Positions 24,341-36,750 of a stretch of DNA of 64,000 bases are shown here, in pieces (the stretch's first letter is position 1; each line of letters begins with the position of its first letter). A program made the position numbers and the translations under genes. The stretch comes from Crotophaga sulcirostris (Eukaryota; Chordata; Aves; Cuculiformes; Crotophagidae), in contig VYZB01000346.1 of NCBI GenBank assembly GCA_013397455.1, positions 674,341 through 738,340 of the forward strand. Reading direction: 5' to 3'. The notes below the pieces were generated by a model. It made no database searches. It was not told where the DNA came from and saw nothing but the letters and a program-made list of their open reading frames with translations.

Positions 24341-24590
24341 TGGCTGTGCTGAACACACCCAGGGTGTTAATGTGGGAAATTCAACAAATGGAGCAAGGAG
24401 GAGTTTTTCTGTATGAAACAGGCTTAGGAAGCGCGATGGATACTCACCGATAGGACAGACTTATTCTCTCACATTGCACAGAACAGCCTCTTGGCTTTGG
24501 ATATTCACACTGCGGATAGGGAGGAAAACAGCTTGCAAAGCAGTGGCCTCTTAGGCAAAAGTCCCCAGGAGGTGAGTCAGCCACACTGGA

Positions 24591-24912
24591 TCATAGAATC
24601 ACAGAATGGTTTGGGTGGGAAGGGACCTTAAAGCCCACCCAGTTCCAACCCCCCTGCCATGGGCAGGGACACCTCCCACTGGATCAGGGGGCTCCAAGCC
24701 CCATCCAACCTGGCCTTGAACACCTCCAGGGATGGGGCAGCCACCACTGCTCTGGGCAACCTGGGCCAGGGCCTCTCCACCCTCACAGGAAAACACTTTT
24801 TCCTAAGATCTCATCTCAATCTCCCCTCTTTCAGCTGCAGATCATTCCCCAGCTTTATTATCCCTGCAGTCTCTGATCAAGAACCCCTCCCCAGCTTTCC
24901 TGGAGCCCCATC
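24591..24912 (-). mobile_element. CR1 LINE 3' fragment
   Basis: On the + strand it begins TCATAGAATCACAGAATGG, then TGCCATGGGCAGGGACACCT, TTGAACACCTCCAGGGATGG, ATCTCATCTCAATCTCCCCT, ending at CTTTCCTGGAGCCCCATCAG. It is well preserved and 5'-truncated. Confidence 0.96.
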
Positions 24913-25429
24913 AGGATCACCCTGTATGCTGTCTGAGCTCCTTCAGGCTCTCAACTGTAGGAAGAGGTGGTGTGTTCCTCAGACAGACAGCAGAAAGTGG
25001 TTTTGTTTCCCTGGTTCATATTTGGAGTGATATCAAGCAGCCAGATGGACGGTCCCTTCACTGAGCCAGTGGCAACCGCTGCGCAGGCAGGTGGGCTGAG
25101 CTCCAGGGTGCAGCCCCTCGCTCGCAGCCATCAGTGCTGCTCCTGGTGCTGTGGTGGGGAGCAAACACCCATGAGATACAAACCGGCCCCAGCTCCTCAG
25201 CTGGGCTCTCGCAGACTGTGCAGCAGCCGCTGGATGCACCCGCCTTCCTCTTTGCCACCCAGGTCAGGTTGGATCCGGTGACTCCAATCCCATCCCTCTT
25301 CTCTAACAGCCCCTGGACAGAGGCCACCTGGGAGAGAAATGGACCCCTGGGGCAAAGCCTCCAGTCAGGCACTCTGGAAAATAAAGTGCAGTCTCTGTGG
25401 TGAAATCTTTATTGCAAAGAGTCTTCTTG

Positions 25430-25740
25430 AGACAATAGAAATAACCCTAAGCTATGCCACGTCTAGCCAATAAATAATATTTCTTAATACAGTTTCAGAA
25501 AACAGAGCATATGTTTATGTGTTCAAACACATCCTCTTAGCCGAGAAATAGCTTCTTTATTTTTCTGAAGATTAAAATGCCAAATCAACTAATTACTTTT
25601 CTTTGAAAACCTCTACCACATAAAACACATACTCGCCCAGTGAACTAAATTGATTTATATTCAGCCATTAATTCTTTATAGCCCGTAATTTGCAGAACAA
25701 CAAAGCTAGCTGGAAAATGTGCCCTATTAAGGGACGAGCA
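25430..25740. promoter_or_regulatory. Candidate AT-rich conserved-type element
   Basis: About 300 bp of AT-rich unique sequence contains CCAATAAATAATATTTC, TATGTTTATGTG (FOX-like), AACTAATTACTT and AGCCATTAATTC (homeobox-like) and AACAACAAAGCTAGC (SOX-like). No repeat and no open frame of note. Enhancer function is inference. Confidence 0.33.
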
Positions 25741-26689
25741 GCTTTCTGAATGAGATGGAAATAGGTTGGCATGGCAAAGAGACAGCAGTGCAGCCGGGGC
25801 TGGGGTGGCTTGATGGCAAGGCACAGGCTCGAGGGCAGCGCTGGGAGCACATCCTGGGCTGCAGGACAAATTCCCTGTACATTAAAAGGGGAATTGTGCT
25901 GGCTGGAGTGCCAGTGAGAGCCAGGTGTGTGTCCACACAGCTCGGGCCATTGGGGCTGTGCCTGTAGCTGTAAACGTGTGCAGCTCTGTACCTTCTTCCA
26001 TCTGTTGGTTGCTCTCCTGTTCCTGCAGCTCAAGCAGATGTACGTAATGTAATCAGGTGCCATGACCTTTCCTTTTGGGAGGCTTTTCCATTGGCCTAAG
26101 AGTAGGCAATTTCTCCCCATGCCTCTGTTGGTCTCATTTACATCATCCATGGAGGATTTTTTTATTATTAGGATAGTTTAGAAAATGAATACAATTAGAT
26201 TGGACTTCTTCCAATGTGTGCGTCATTGACGGGAATTCAGAGCCTGCTAATGAAATTGGGACTTGTCTCCCTCTGTTTCGGGGTAGTCATGAGATGATGA
26301 TAGAATAAGCCGGGCATTAGGTACAAACCGGCTGGGTTTTGGTAAATGAATGAGATGTTATAGAAGATTGTGTCTGACAGGAGAGCCTGGATGATGTGTC
26401 CAGATTGGGGAGTGGGGGCTGAGAGAGTGCAGGATGCCCCAAGAAGCGAGGCCAGGGGCAGGGGAGCCCCCACAGGTGGGATGCCCTTGGGGCAGCCTCC
26501 TGTGAGACCTGTGCATGTGCCCTGGTGTGTGAGAGACCCTGGGGACAGTGGAGCAGCAGAGGAAGGGTACAGGGGGCTGCGGGTCCCAGCAAGCGTGGGG
26601 ATGCCAGGAACCCCCTCATCCCTGCCCACAACTGCCCTGGGGCCGTGCAGCTGAAACCCAAATGGGAGTGGCATCAGGACTTCCAGGAT

Positions 26690-27010
26690 TAAATATGAAC
26701 AATATATATATTTGAATGGTGTTTCTCTCTGATGCTGGATTTTAGGTGAAATTGTTGCCAGGCTTTGTTTGGCGTGTGTTTTTTTGGAAATCTTCTGTTT
26801 GCTCCCCGAAATGGGAGCCTGTCAGACACTGAATAAATGCAGGCAAAGCTCGCAGGGAGGTGTTACAGCAGCGGAAACAGAAACATAGTCTTAAACAAAT
26901 TAAAAGGATGGTAATTAACCAAATGAATTTCATCCTGGAGATAATCAGATGAATACATTTGGAAGGGAAATAATCCCAATTCTCAGAAAACAGTAATTAA
27001 AATATACTCA
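26690..27010. promoter_or_regulatory. Candidate AT-rich conserved-type element
   Basis: It contains a short TA run (ACAATATATATATTTG), CTGAATAAATGC, GGTAATTAACCAAATG, ATAATCAGATGAATAC, AATAATCCCAATTC and CAGTAATTAAAATA. Homeobox-type TAATTA cores recur. It is unique sequence in the CR1-free part of the intron. Confidence 0.33.
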
Positions 27011-28429
27011 TTTTTGGGAATAGTTAACAAGCCAGTTTGGAGGCACCAAAGTAGAATAAAGTTGTGATGGATGCTCTCTGGGACAGAGTCTGACGAGGCC
27101 CTGATGTGTGATCTAAATATAGCCACTCCATATGATCAGATTCAGAGTTTGGGAAACATCTCTGTCTGAATAAGTTCTTGAGAAGCTGAAGAGAGTGTGG
27201 AGCACAGCCGGCTCTGTTATCTAGGTCGGCTGAACAACAACAGAGGCTGAATTTCATAACCACTTATTTAAAGGGTGTCAACAGTGGGGAGGTGAAAGAA
27301 TTTAGGGCGGATGATTGACAGATAAACGTGGGACAAGGTGGGAAGACACAGGCACCCAGGCATCAAGCAATTACCTGCATATGCTGATGTGTCGTGTGGA
27401 GCGGGCTGCCTGGAGGAGCAGTGAAAGCGCTCCCGTTACTGACACGGCCCTTGAGGATGTGCTGGAGGAGTCAATCGCCCAACAGGTCTCTTCTGCTTTC
27501 CGTCAGTGCCTGAGGGTCCCAAGCAGGGGTCTAAGAGCAGGGAGGTTCATGGGGGAAAGGGAGGTCTGGGGGAAGAGAGGGAGGACCTGTTGGTGTGCGT
27601 TGTTGAAACGTCCTGTCCTGGGTGCTGTGTTTTGTTCTCTGGCAGATGTTGGCAATGTGTGCTGCTCTTTGGTTTTCCCTTTGAGTTCTCTCATATAAAC
27701 CTCAGATGTTGTCCTTCAGGCATAGAATGGGATGACCATCCCATAGAATGGGTCATGGCCACGAAAGACTGACTGGTGCCCATTTGTTGAAAGCTACAGA
27801 GTTGGAGGAAATTTTAGGCTTTGTTACAGTTCGATCTTTGAAGAGGATGCAGCTGGAGAGAGCACAGAACTAGAAAAAAAGTAATGTTTGTTTCCAAGAG
27901 TAAAACCAGTTCCTTTCAGGATTTAGCTCAAGAAACAATCACAGTGTCCAACCACATTAGGAAGTGTATTTCTTCTGGGGTCTGGATGAGCAAATGTATT
28001 TCTTTACATGGATAAATACAGTTTTTCTGGGAAACACCCATCTAATCTGCTCATAGCCTGTTCTGATTTGATGTTGGTTCTCGAACATAGTAATTCATAT
28101 CGATCTAATTTATTCTTGAAACTGCCGGTAGGTGAATCGATGGATTGATGAGAAGGAGAGTGTTTGAGTATGAAGTTTATTCCTTTATCAAAATGCATGC
28201 AGAGAGGACAGGTGATGCTGGAGTCCCTGGGAGACAGACCTTTCTGGGATTGTTCAGGCTTTACCTCCCCAGTAGATGGAGAGAGGATGGAGGATGCCCT
28301 TGAAGGGGCTCCATCCCTGCAGGGTTGGATGCCAAAGGACGTCTCCAAAGGGAAGGCAATGTCTGCCATGCTCTGTCTTGCTCAGATGTACTCAGCCCCT
28401 TGCAAATAAACCAGACAAAACAAGATCCT

Positions 28430-28640
28430 CCTAGGGTTATTAATGAACCTGAGATCCTTAAATTGCATATTATGGCGTTTCTGTTAGATTAAGTCTTCTG
28501 AACATCACAATGCTCTTATCTAGAATTTATCTGCATGCAATAAAATTAATAGAAACTGAATTGGAAAGAAAACGTCAATAGAAATCACATAAATTAGCAT
28601 GCAGATTTATAATCTCTAATAATTACTGTCTTTTCAAAGA
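28430..28640. promoter_or_regulatory. Candidate AT-rich conserved-type element
   Basis: Features: CTTATCTAG (GATA-like), TTATCTGCATGCAATAAAAT, TTAATAGAAACTGAATTGG, AAATTAGCATGCAGATTTAT and CTAATAATTACTG. Two GCATGC-containing stretches (ATGCATGC-type) lie about 70 bp apart. Inferred regulatory. Confidence 0.33.
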
Positions 28641-31600
28641 GTTTATGTATTTTTTACCCTCACCCAAACTTAAACTGTTTCATTTCAAATTTGTATTCCT
28701 AGACTTGCATCATCTAAATTTACAGGTCTACCTCGCAGTTGATCTACTCAGGCGCTTTACGATACCCTGTGTTCTTGCCTAACAACAGAGAATTATTGAT
28801 TTTATTTTTTTTTAAGGAGCAAGTGGCTGTTTCTTTCCTGTTACATTTGCTTGTAGACTTGACAGGAGCACAGATCTGGGCACTGCCTGTACAGCGTGGG
28901 TTGCCGGCCTCTGCAGCTCGGGCAGCGGCTTCGCACTGATTATGCCAGTGCAGGGCTGTCTCAAACAACTCAGCTGCTATTTTTAAAGCCTCTGAGCCTT
29001 GCACGTGCTGGAAACTCCTCGTGGCCTGGGTGTGTTAAAATGGGACGTTTTGTCCAGCAGGCCACCTCGTACCACGTTCAACATTCAAACCAGAGGTTTA
29101 TTCTGTTTGTTAAGGCTCTCCAGAGCAAACTCTTTACTATTTGGGTGGTGATCTGAAACGTGGGGCAGGCAGAGGAGCTGACTGTGGGGGTTGAAGATGG
29201 TGCTGGACATGAGAAAAAAACAGTATGAGAGTTTGGGAAAGTGGGTGAATAACTGAACCCACAGATACCACTAACAAAGCCTCTGCTTCCCATCCATGAT
29301 CGCCCCTCCAAGCCATCAGTCAGTTGGAAGGCTGTAGAATACCAAACAGCTTAAAAAACATCAAGCTTGAAAGTAACATTTAACGCTTAAGAATTCTGTG
29401 CTCTTGAAATAAATAATTTTTTCCATCTGTATCTGCAGCACGTTGCTCCTCGCAACCTCTTGTTACAGAAACACTCTTTTAGTGTGACATGTTTTCCCTT
29501 TCCCCAGCTAATTATGCTCGGGTTGGAGTAGGTGCTGTGGATGAACAAGTGACGATCATTTAGGAAGTCAGAGTCGGGAGGGACAGGGTGTTTCATTAAG
29601 CCCTTCATGACCTTGCAATGAAGCAGACATTTTCCTTATTTTATTTTAAGTTTGAATTCTTCAAAGGCAGACCTTCAGCCCTCCGCAGATTGAGCCAGCT
29701 CAACATCGCAGTCATTAAAGATTCAGGAGTACCTTTTAAGTCCATGTGAGGAAATTCAAATTTCTCAATTTAGTAAAGTTGTGTCTGTTTTTCAAGTACC
29801 GTACTGCTCAGTTTTGAAGGTCTTCCAGGATTTCCAGTGACTTCTCATGGAGTACAAGCCAGAATGTGGTGTTTTAATCTAAAATCTCAGTGCAGTGGGG
29901 CTGCATGTATTCTGTGGCTGAACTGCCTACAAAGGTACAAGTGTCAATGTAGGCTGAGGCAGAGCCCCTCAGGTGAGCAGAGCGTTTCTGCTGTGCTGTT
30001 GAAGAAGCACAGCTTGGTTATTTATCTCTTATTTGTTTATTTCTGTGTTGGGGATTGGACCAGAAGCAGAAGTCTCTTCTCTCCAAGGGCTTATAGCTTT
30101 TAAATGCTGAAGTTTGAACCTCATAGTTGTACTGAGCTCAACTGCAGGGTGCTTTGAAATCCACTGCAAGATCTGAACTTTGTTAAATGGCCCTTTCTCT
30201 GTTTAATGTTAGAGGAGGAAACGTCTAAGCTGCTGAGCAGATTCATGGTCACGCTTTAATTAATGATATTTTACAGCATGCTGCCAGCAACTGTCAGGAG
30301 GAGGGAGAAGCCTCTGATCCAAAATCACAACAAAAAAATAGCTGCATTATATCCCCAGCCAATAAACAGAGTCATCCTCTAAGAAAGAGTACCCTTCCCA
30401 CAAACCAAACTCACAAAACTGATGGGAAGCAGATTTCTTCCACTCTCAGGCCCAATCACGCAAGGTACATTTGCTGAGCAGGAGTGAGCGCCAGCAGCCG
30501 CGCTCCTCGCTTGAGCACAAGTGGAAGTGTAGGTGGTGAAAAGGAAAACTCTTTGGCAAGGGAACAGATCTCAGTTCCAGCCTCCCCGAAGGATCACTCT
30601 GAGGAGCAAAGGGTGTGGTAGGGAGTGGGAACAAGAACAGGATCTTGGAAAGGTCTGACACGTTTTGAAATCCCCTCTCAGGATATGGTAAACTGAAGAA
30701 ATTCATCAACAGTGATACTGGAGGGGGGGTGGGGGTGTGAAACCCCCTCTGCTGCTGCCTGTGGGATTGCACATTTCTCAGTAACTCCTAGAACAAGGGA
30801 AATGGCCATAACACAGCTCTGCACACCGAGGGGCTCGGACAGAGGCAGAGCAGGAGGCAGAGAGATGTTTGAAGCTACGTTTGGGCTGATGGATTTGGAT
30901 CTTCCATAGTTCAAGTGCTCAGGAAATGAGAAGCAACTCCCTTCCCCTCGCTGGGCTCCAGCTGGCTTGGCACGACAGGGAGAATATTAACTTGGTAGAG
31001 GACGATGAAGACATTTTCCTTCAGTTGACAGGGTGTGTTTGACCTGCCTGTGTTTCGGGCTTGGAGTTTTTTTCTTCTCTAGTTAATATTCATGCAGCTA
31101 TTTTGAGAATAATTTATTGCTTGTCTTTAAAACAGGAATTCCTCTTGTTGTTTATTTTCATTCTTCCCTTCTTTCTGATAATGGTGAGTATAAAGCAGCT
31201 GAGAGAGAGCAGGGGTTAGGAGATAAATCTGTGGAAATGACTGAATACGTGCTATTTATTTACTCCTTAAGGTGTCAGTGGAGTTACCTGGGCTGTAGGG
31301 CCTCCCTATGGCTCAGGGTGGGATAAGCTGACTCAGGAGTGATGCAGGTTGGAATATGTCCTCCAAGCCCAGCACTCCTGAGAAGATGGGTAAAATCAGC
31401 GTGGTTGAGAAGAGCTGGAGCACACGTTGTGGCCCTTGGAGACAGGAAGGTGTGGTGGGGTGAGAACAAGACATCTCTGGTAGCCCAGCGTGCAAACACC
31501 CATGGTGGAGGAAGGAGGACAGGGAGGTCCAGGCAGTGTTTTCAGGACTGGTAGCTTTCCTGTGCCACTGGTTGGTGACTCCACTCGCCTGCTCACCTGC

Positions 31601-32697
31601 TACTTACAGTGCCAAGGAAGAGGAGCTTTGGGATGGACAATGCTGTGTGCTGGGCAACAGAGAAAAAGAAAAGGAGGACTGACTGCTGGACCCAACCAGA
31701 CTGCAGAGGGAGGGGAGAGTCAGTTCGTACTTTGACTGTGACGAGGGATGTTACCATTGTCAGTGCCCATAACTCTTCTGTGACTAAGCACAAGTTATGT
31801 CTCTCCAGGGCTTCCACCAGTGCTAAAACCCAATTAAACCGTGTTAAAAGAAACCCCCCAAGAGCTGACAGCAAAAATATATTGACCTGCTCTGGCAAAT
31901 GTTGGTGCTGCCACTGTAACGCAGTGGTTCTGTTTCTGCTGGGTCAGGGTGCCCGGTGCCAGGGGCTCTGCTGGGTTCTGCTGCCTGTTCTGCCCACACG
32001 GGGAGAGCCAGCTGACACTGCCTGTCCTTGCAGCCTCCTCTGTTCTTCCTGCCTGTCTCCATGACACTACAGAGCTGTTGTTCCCCAGAGCTTGTCCCAT
32101 TAGACTTTGCCTTTCGTGCCTGCCACTGCTGCTGGCCTCTAAATATGCTCCAGAAAATCTGAGATGTGTTCTCCCTCTTTCAGTGTGGTTTCATTTATTA
32201 TTTATTAATGACGTCCAGAGGACATGGTAGTGATGGATTCTGTTATGATGACTGCAATAAAACTCTGCACTTACACTGAGTTACTGGGAAGATAATACAT
32301 TCATTAGACTGGCTCTGGGCTTAACTCTGGGCAGGTTTGGTCTTCCTTGTCATGTGGGGATATATTTTTATGAACTTTAATGAAAAATGACTTGACAGGG
32401 ATTAAACTGGGAGCAACACCAAAAACCTGGGCATTTCTGAGTTCTCCTGGGGAAACCACAGCAGAGTTTGGTCACATACATCCCTTGGCCTTTCTCTGAG
32501 CCTATGAAGGTTAACATTGACTGTGTGGCTTCCTGTGCTTGTAGATGGGGCCTCTAGCTTAGCTCTTGCCAGCCACCGTCCAGTGTTCACCATGGAGTCA
32601 TCCCCACTGCCTGGCCTGACAAAGTGCCTTTGCCTCATTGCAGCCCCCTCTTTGTGCATCCTGAGCGTTTAGCAAACTGCTGCTGGGCTGACACACA

Positions 32698-32800
32698 GAA
32701 TCAGAGAATCATAGAAGGGTTTTGATTGGAAACGACCTTTAAGATCATTGAGTCCAACCATCAATCCAGCCTTGCTAAGTCTGCCTCTAGACCGGCTCTG
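32698..32800 (-). mobile_element. CR1 LINE 3' end, short diverged copy
   Basis: It begins AGAATCAGAGAATCATAGAA, then GGTTTTGATTGGAAACGACC, TTTAAGATCATTGAGTCCAA and CCATCAATCCAGC. The block GATCATTGAGTCCAACCATC marks a different CR1 subtype from the CCCATCCAGTTCCA group. Its inner boundary is uncertain. Confidence 0.85.
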
Positions 32801-34070
32801 CTCGGACAGAGCATATACTGATATTCTCCCTTTGTACCCACTCACAGGCTCTTACCACTGCTCTTGCTTCTGCACATCACTGTAGAAGCTCAGGTGCCCC
32901 TCATCCCTCCCAGCTGCTGAGCTCCTTTCCAGTAAACAGCCTCTGGTATTCCCAGGGTGACAGACACGGTACCAAAGCAGCTGACAGCACAGTTCAGTCA
33001 GGAACTCAAGCTACATCCATGCCCTTTGCAGTCTGTTCCTCTGCCCTTGGAGTCACCAGGAGCTTTGTCATTGATTCTTGAGTGGTGAGTTTGAAGCATT
33101 AACACCCCAGCAACCAGGAGTGCTGTCATGGCTTGGATGCAGCCAGGCCTTCGAAACATCGATTTTGGGGATGTATCTGAGAGATTAATCACAGACATGG
33201 AGGTCTTTATGGAGTGCCACAAGCTGTGATTCACCAAACTGAATATCCAGGTTATTTGCAGGCTTCAAACACTGCCTCAGAGTTGCCCTCCTCCAATACC
33301 AGTCTTGGTTGGAGCAGCAGGATGGTGTCCCTTGCCCTGCCGCAGTGCGCCAGCACGCAGGACGGGTGCTGGGGGCAGGACCGGCTCGGACTGAAAGGAA
33401 TCGCATGTGGGATGCTGGAGATCCTCCAAGCAGGCACAGGGTCAGCTGGGAGGGCAGCGTGTGTCATACCTGCTGTAACAGCTTTTCAGCTCTCCTGAAC
33501 CTCCCCTGGTTCACGTCAATGCCAACGGCATCACTCAGTGTCATAAAATCATACATTAGAACTCTGACACGCTTTGAGTTGTCACTAGTCAAAAACTGTG
33601 ATTTTATGTCATTCCTTCCTTATATTTTTCCCCTTTTCATGTAATGAAAAGTTGAAAAATGCCTTGAAATGAGGTCATTGAACAGGTAGAGACTGAAAAA
33701 GCCTCTGTATTTTTAATTGAAATAGCAAAACCAGTTTTTCAAGCTGTTTTTTCACCCAGTTTTAGAGGTAAACATCCCAATCTCTCTGGCAGCATCTGAA
33801 TCTCTGACACAGTGAAGTGTGCATAGAGATATTTTTAAATGTTGGTTACTATTATTGTTGTTTCTGTAGTCTCCACAGTGATGTGGCAACAGAGTCGAAC
33901 TGAAAACCTGCTATGCTTTTTCTCACATAGAGAAGAGTTTTTTACTCTGAATGGTACACGAGTTATATTTAACCCAGAGAGAACAATATGCTGAAAGACA
34001 ATACCCGTGCCATTCCCTGGGGAGAACATTTGTACAACGCAGCGGATTTAAAGTCGCGGGGTCCTCTGGT

Positions 34071-34111
34071 GGGGCTGGGCTGTCCCAGCCCCAACCCCCA
34101 GCCCCAACCCC
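34071..34111 (-). other. 9-bp hairpin overlapping a G-quadruplex motif
   Basis: GGGGCTGGG (34071-34079), a 4-nt loop CTGT, then CCCAGCCCC (34084-34092) make a perfect 9-bp stem. The second arm is the start of five C-runs (34084-34086, 34089-34092, 34095-34099, 34102-34105, 34108-34111), separated by only two bases each. On the - strand these are five G-runs with loops of two, a strong intramolecular quadruplex motif. The gene is transcribed on the + strand, so the G-runs lie on the template strand. Confidence 0.85.
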
Positions 34112-35945
34112 AGCTGCCTCTGTGGCAGGGTGAGGTGTTTCTCCATTGGAGCTGGAGGCAGTGAATTCATGTCCCCAAAGCCCTGTGTGCTTGGGGTGCA
34201 AAACCTGGGCAGGGAGAGGGGCAGCTGGGTCAAAGGAAGGGTTCATGGCATCTCCCTTGTGGCTGCCAGTGCTCCGGGCAGCAGGACTCTTGCCTCTTTC
34301 CATTTGGAAAATGATGTTTGACCCAGTCCAGTTGCCCCTGTTTGCCTTTTCCTGTGGCTCCCTAGTTTAATGAGTTCAGAAACATGTATAAACTTTAAAC
34401 TCTCAAGTGGAATTTGAAACCAATGCCTTGACTTTGGGGCAGATGGAACCATGCGTGAGATCCGTGTGACCTTCAGAGTATTTCCGTGTTTCAAATTATC
34501 TCTGACTTGTATAAAAGTAGAGATTTTCTTTCGTGTGTTTCGTTTTCGTCAAGAGGATGGGTTTAGTTTTTGTCTTTTTAAATCTTTTAAGCTCTTTGCT
34601 AGTGCCAGTTATGGTTTTTAATCAGACTCCTGGTCTGAGGATTTCTTCCCATCTGATTTTCGGTGCTGGCAGTGTCAGCTCCCATTAGAAATACAGCGTC
34701 TGGCACGTCTCTTGTTCACTTGAACAGCTTTAGTGTGCAGTATTGAGGAACGCTATGTCTTGAGGCTGGAAGGGATTGCTGGGAGCAGATACAGATGCCT
34801 TTAAAAGTGTTCCCTCTCTAGGCTTGTTCAGAGCAAGGAAACCCACTCCTGTACAGAGGGCTCGTGTGTGGGCACTGATCTGCTGGATCAGCCTGGTGGG
34901 AGTGAGGGGATGGGACGAGGGGTCAGCCCTGGGTTTAAGTGAGCTCTGAGCCCTGCATGGGGCTTCTGCTGGCTCTCGGCATAGGCACGATTCTCATTCT
35001 CTGGGCTTTCAAGGGATTTGCCTGTTTGTTTCCTCGGAGCTGCTGGAACACGTTTCCCACCGCAGATCAGGGGGAGCTTTATTGAGTTGTATGAAAAAAT
35101 TGGACAGGTAATAACAACAGTTTGGCCAGGGTGCATTACTCTGGATTTTACTCGGCAGCACTCTGCTACAGATGCACCACTTCCCTATTTAGTTTTCTTT
35201 ACTTCCCTACACGTAAATTGTCTCCACTCCCAACCAGCTCTAATTTTCCTTAGGCTTTTACCTGGGATCTGAAAGTGTAAACTTCCCATTCTTCCTAGGG
35301 TAAGCGAAACGTTGCAGTCTTTCACCATGGAAACCAAGTAAGTTAATAGTGTTCAACTGTCCCCAAAGTCCAGACATTCTGTTTGCACATGATTTCTTGG
35401 GAAAGATGCACCCTTACGTGTCTCTGCAGGGTGGTCAAGGGAGAAAGGAGGCTGGTAGAGTGGAGGGTGGCCAAACAGCCAGTGTTATTGGGGATTACCA
35501 AGGGCTGTATCACAGTCAACACTATATACCAGGTTATTGATCCTCCTTGTGTGCACAGAACCTCCTCACAGCACACCAAAACAATTTTATCCCACCTACA
35601 GTAAGATTCACAACAGGGAGGTCCTCCCCAATAGTGCTTTGGGTCATTAGTTTCTTTGTGGCATCCAGTGTTGTTTTAGCTGAGCCAGTAGGGTGAGGCC
35701 AAATATAATCAAACGTATAAACTGCACTCATGGCCAGGACAGGCTGGCTGCATCCTCTGCTCTGAAGGCAAGAAGATGAGAGGGGCTCTGTACCAACATC
35801 CTCTGTGCACACAGCACAATGTGCTCCACCTCTCTGCCTTCTGCCTGCTTAACAAATGGCACTAATTGTCCACTTAAACACACCTGGGAATTGGGATACA
35901 CCACACACAGGGGACAAGTGCAGCCGCCATCTGTGTGTCTGTGTA

Positions 35946-35970
35946 CCCCCCCCCTCCCCCCCTCCCCCCC
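35946..35970. repeat. Poly-C / pyrimidine tract
   Basis: Twenty-five pyrimidines: three long C-runs interrupted by single T, followed by AG at 35971-35972. It resembles an extreme splice acceptor tract, but I see no exon behind it. Confidence 0.9.
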
Positions 35971-36539
35971 AGCTTCCAGAAGCTGCCAGCAGAGCCTGCT
36001 TTGAATAATTCAGACCCTGAGCTGCAATTTGTGAGATAAAGGAAAATAAAAAGTGCCTGTGGCTGCCTGTGGTGGCAGTGCTGCTTCTGCCGAAGTTCAA
36101 TATCCAGCAGTTGCCTTCAGGAGCGAGTTGGGCAGTCAGAGTCTGTGCTGGCTGCATGCTGAGTCCCCACAGCACTGTCGCTGTGAACACACCACACAGA
36201 AAAGGCTTGTGCTGGAAGCTTGGTGCTGCTTCCTCCAGGCTCAGGGTTTTCCCCCATCGCTTCCCTCCAGTGGTCCATGTTGTTCCGCAGGTGAACTCCT
36301 GCTGGTGCCAACTGTGGGATGGTGAAAGTGTGGCAGAGCTGAAGTAAAGCTCTTCTGGTTTCCTGGTTCCTCTCTGGGAATTTCTAAACCAGTGTGATTG
36401 TACAAACCTGCAGACAGCACTGTGTCACCAACCCAGAGGGTTGGAAGGAAGATCTGATGACTTTTCTTCAAAGTCATCACTAAAAGACTTGAGCGCGGAA
36501 TCTACCCTGCCACTTCTCCTTCACTTGGATGTGTGGATA

Positions 36540-36750
36540 CCCATCACAATATTTCTCCAAGCCATATTTCACTTCATTAGTTTGCATTGTTAACTGCGAA
36601 AGTCCTGTCAGTTTTTATCTATTGTTTCCTGCCAAGTGCTTTAAACAATCAGCGCTAAATTATACAGCGATTTCCTTAAGCAGCCAAATGGCAGAATGCT
36701 GATCGGCGCTCAGCCGCACGAGATTAAAATAGATAAGTTGCCAGATAAAT
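36540..36750. promoter_or_regulatory. Candidate regulatory element with GATA-, SOX- and homeobox-like sites
   Basis: Motifs: TTGCATTGTTAACTG, TATCTATTGTTTCCTGCC (SOX-like), CTTTAAACAATCAGCGC, AGCGCTAAATTATACAGCG, CAAATGGCAG (E-box-like), AAAATAGATAAG and CCAGATAAATAG (two GATA-like sites). It also contains several isolated CpGs in AT-rich sequence. Unique and non-coding; role inferred. Confidence 0.35.

Larger units (their letters stand above)
21897..24590. other. Unique intron segment
   Basis: It holds a motif-dense AT-rich block (22370-22570), a T-run near 22603-22614, a CpG-rich islet (23570-23660) and another AT-rich candidate (24215-24340). I recognise no exon. Confidence 0.55.
24913..32697. 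other. Long CR1-free intron segment with several AT-rich candidate elements
   Basis: Nearly 7.8 kb without a recognisable CR1, the second-longest gap in the intron after 40.5-48.3 kb. Candidate elements at 25430-25740, 26690-27010 and 28430-28640 are listed separately. No exon is recognised. A run of seven G then five G near 30723-30735 is too short for a full quadruplex motif. Confidence 0.5.

Noticed and set aside
30720..30738. G7-T-G5 tract as a quadruplex
   Set aside because: Only three usable GGG runs can be drawn from it, so a four-run motif is not met.
35946..35972. Extreme pyrimidine tract plus AG as a real splice acceptor
   Set aside because: No conserved exon or matching donor follows; simple-sequence origin is more likely.
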